The translations under genes and the position numbers were made by a program. Below are positions 13,192 to 13,616 of a stretch of DNA of 13,616 nucleotides, one piece after another. The stretch is from Actinomycetes bacterium (GTDB taxonomy: Bacteria; Actinomycetota; Actinomycetes; Actinomycetales; Cellulomonadaceae): positions 1 to 13,616 of the forward strand of contig JAEZAR010000060.1 in the NCBI GenBank assembly GCA_023430425.1, given 5' to 3'. Position 1 is the stretch's first letter. Every line of letters starts with the position of its first letter. Below the pieces are notes generated by a model. It did not search any database and had not been told where the DNA came from. It worked only from the letters and a program-made list of their open reading frames with translations.

Positions 13192-13291
13192 GGAGTGCCT
13201 CCTGTCGGTCCGCGCGTCGTGCGGACACCCTAGGCGCCCTGTACCGCGGGCGGCCGGGCCGCACCGGTCGACGGGGCGCCAGAATGGCCGC
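13192..13291. other. Divergent arr / osmC-like control region
   Basis: This 100-base spacer contains the arr ribosome site, a possible arr -10, an inverted repeat GTCCGC/GCGGAC (13208-13213 with 13221-13226) that would lie at the start of the arr message, and GCGGCC-G-GGCCGC (13250-13262) where the arr -35 would be. No clear promoter for the plus-strand gene was recognised. Some actinobacterial arr genes are preceded by a rifamycin-responsive inverted repeat; I do not see a confident match to it here. Confidence 0.5.
13227..13232 (-). promoter_or_regulatory. Possible -10 box of arr
   Basis: TAGGGT on the minus strand, 35 bases before the arr start, fits the actinobacterial TANNNT pattern. 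No good -35 hexamer lies 16-18 bases upstream; that position is occupied by the GCGGCC-G-GGCCGC inverted repeat, so activation or an alternative sigma factor is conceivable. Confidence 0.4.
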
Positions 13292-13616
13292 ATGGCCGAG
13301 TCCTACCCCGTGGTCGTCGGCGCGGGATCCCTGCGCTCCTCCTCGCCCGAGGCGCTGCGCGCCCCGCACCGCTGGACGGCGGACGGCGTCACCGTCGAGG
13401 CACCCTTCACCGGCGCGCACCTGCTGCACGTCGCCGCCGCGGGGTGCGTCCTCAACGACCTCTACCGCGAGGCGGGTCCCCTCGGCGTCGACCTGCGCGG
13501 CGTGCGCGTCACGGCACGGGGCGGGTTCGACGACGCCTGGACGTCCACCGGCGTCGCCTACGCGGTCGAGCTCGACACCGACGCCCCCGCCGACGCGGTC
13601 AGCCGCCTCCTCGCGG
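13292..13616 (+). CDS. OsmC-family peroxiredoxin-like protein, 3'-truncated
   Basis: An open frame from ATG 13292 to the window end (108 complete codons, no stop), beginning MAESYPVVVGAGSLRS. The central stretch fits an OsmC/Ohr-family protein: a hydrophobic helix ending in the redox Cys, LLHVAAAGCVLNDLYREA (C52), followed by strands LRGVRVTARGGFDD and GVAYAVELDTDAPADAV, the usual pattern before the second cysteine, which would lie beyond the window. Family members reduce organic hydroperoxides with paired cysteines. The earlier ATG at 13284 is out of frame. GC-rich codon use is like its neighbours. The fold assignment is fairly secure, the function less so because only part is visible. Confidence 0.75.
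   Translation, partial: MAESYPVVVGAGSLRSSSPEALRAPHRWTADGVTVEAPFTGAHLLHVAAAGCVLNDLYREAGPLGVDLRGVRVTARGGFDDAWTSTGVAYAVELDTDAPADAVSRLLA

Noticed and set aside
12692..13429. 245-residue minus-strand frame over arr
   Set aside because: Different frame from the unmistakable Arr protein; Arg-rich nonsense crossing the divergent promoter region.

Overview
The window looks like chromosome from a high-GC Actinomycetota, probably a Micrococcales/Cellulomonas-like soil organism. This rests on very GC-rich DNA, strongly G/C-ending codons, GTG starts, TANNNT-type -10 boxes, a lipoprotein sugar-binding protein with no dedicated ATPase gene, and an Arr-type rifamycin ADP-ribosyltransferase. No rRNA, tRNA, CRISPR, phage or IS element was seen.

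Layout: (1) 2-1006 (+), the 3' part of an aldo/keto reductase, convergent with (2) a seven-gene minus-strand operon running from 9023 down to 1084. Its order is FAD-dependent oxidoreductase, ABC sugar-binding lipoprotein, two ABC permeases, a medium-chain dehydrogenase, an aldehyde dehydrogenase of the 2-oxoglutarate-semialdehyde type, and a TauE/SafE anion exporter. The last five genes are joined by ATGA or 8-base overlaps or a 12-base gap. (3) 9426-10100 (+), a GntR/FCD regulator transcribed divergently. (4) A second minus-strand operon, 12656 to 10104: a DapA-superfamily aldolase/dehydratase, then DhaK and DhaL. (5) 13191-12727 (-), arr. (6) 13292-end (+), the first third or more of an OsmC-family protein.

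The unifying feature is a palindromic site built on ATTATCGATAAT (half-site close to CAGATTATC). It occurs three times: over the predicted promoter of the seven-gene operon, in front of the GntR gene, and over the predicted promoter of the dapA-like/dhaKL operon. At both operon promoters the -10 hexamer is embedded in the operator and the -35 lies 17 bases away. This suggests one small-molecule-responsive regulon in which the GntR protein represses itself and both operons.

Read together, the locus is a self-contained catabolic island: uptake of a sugar or sugar derivative (SBP and two permeases, with a shared ATPase presumed elsewhere), oxidation by FAD- and NAD(P)-dependent enzymes, cleavage or dehydration by a Schiff-base DapA-type lyase, phosphorylation of a short ketose by a DhaK/DhaL pair with no DhaM, oxidation of an aldehyde to an acid, and export of an anion. 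The combination does not match a pathway I can name. The substrate is unknown, and several active-site oddities (GHLP in DhaK, GDGDL in DhaL, YNVLTHNP in the lyase, no structural-zinc cysteines in the dehydrogenase) suggest substrates other than the textbook ones.
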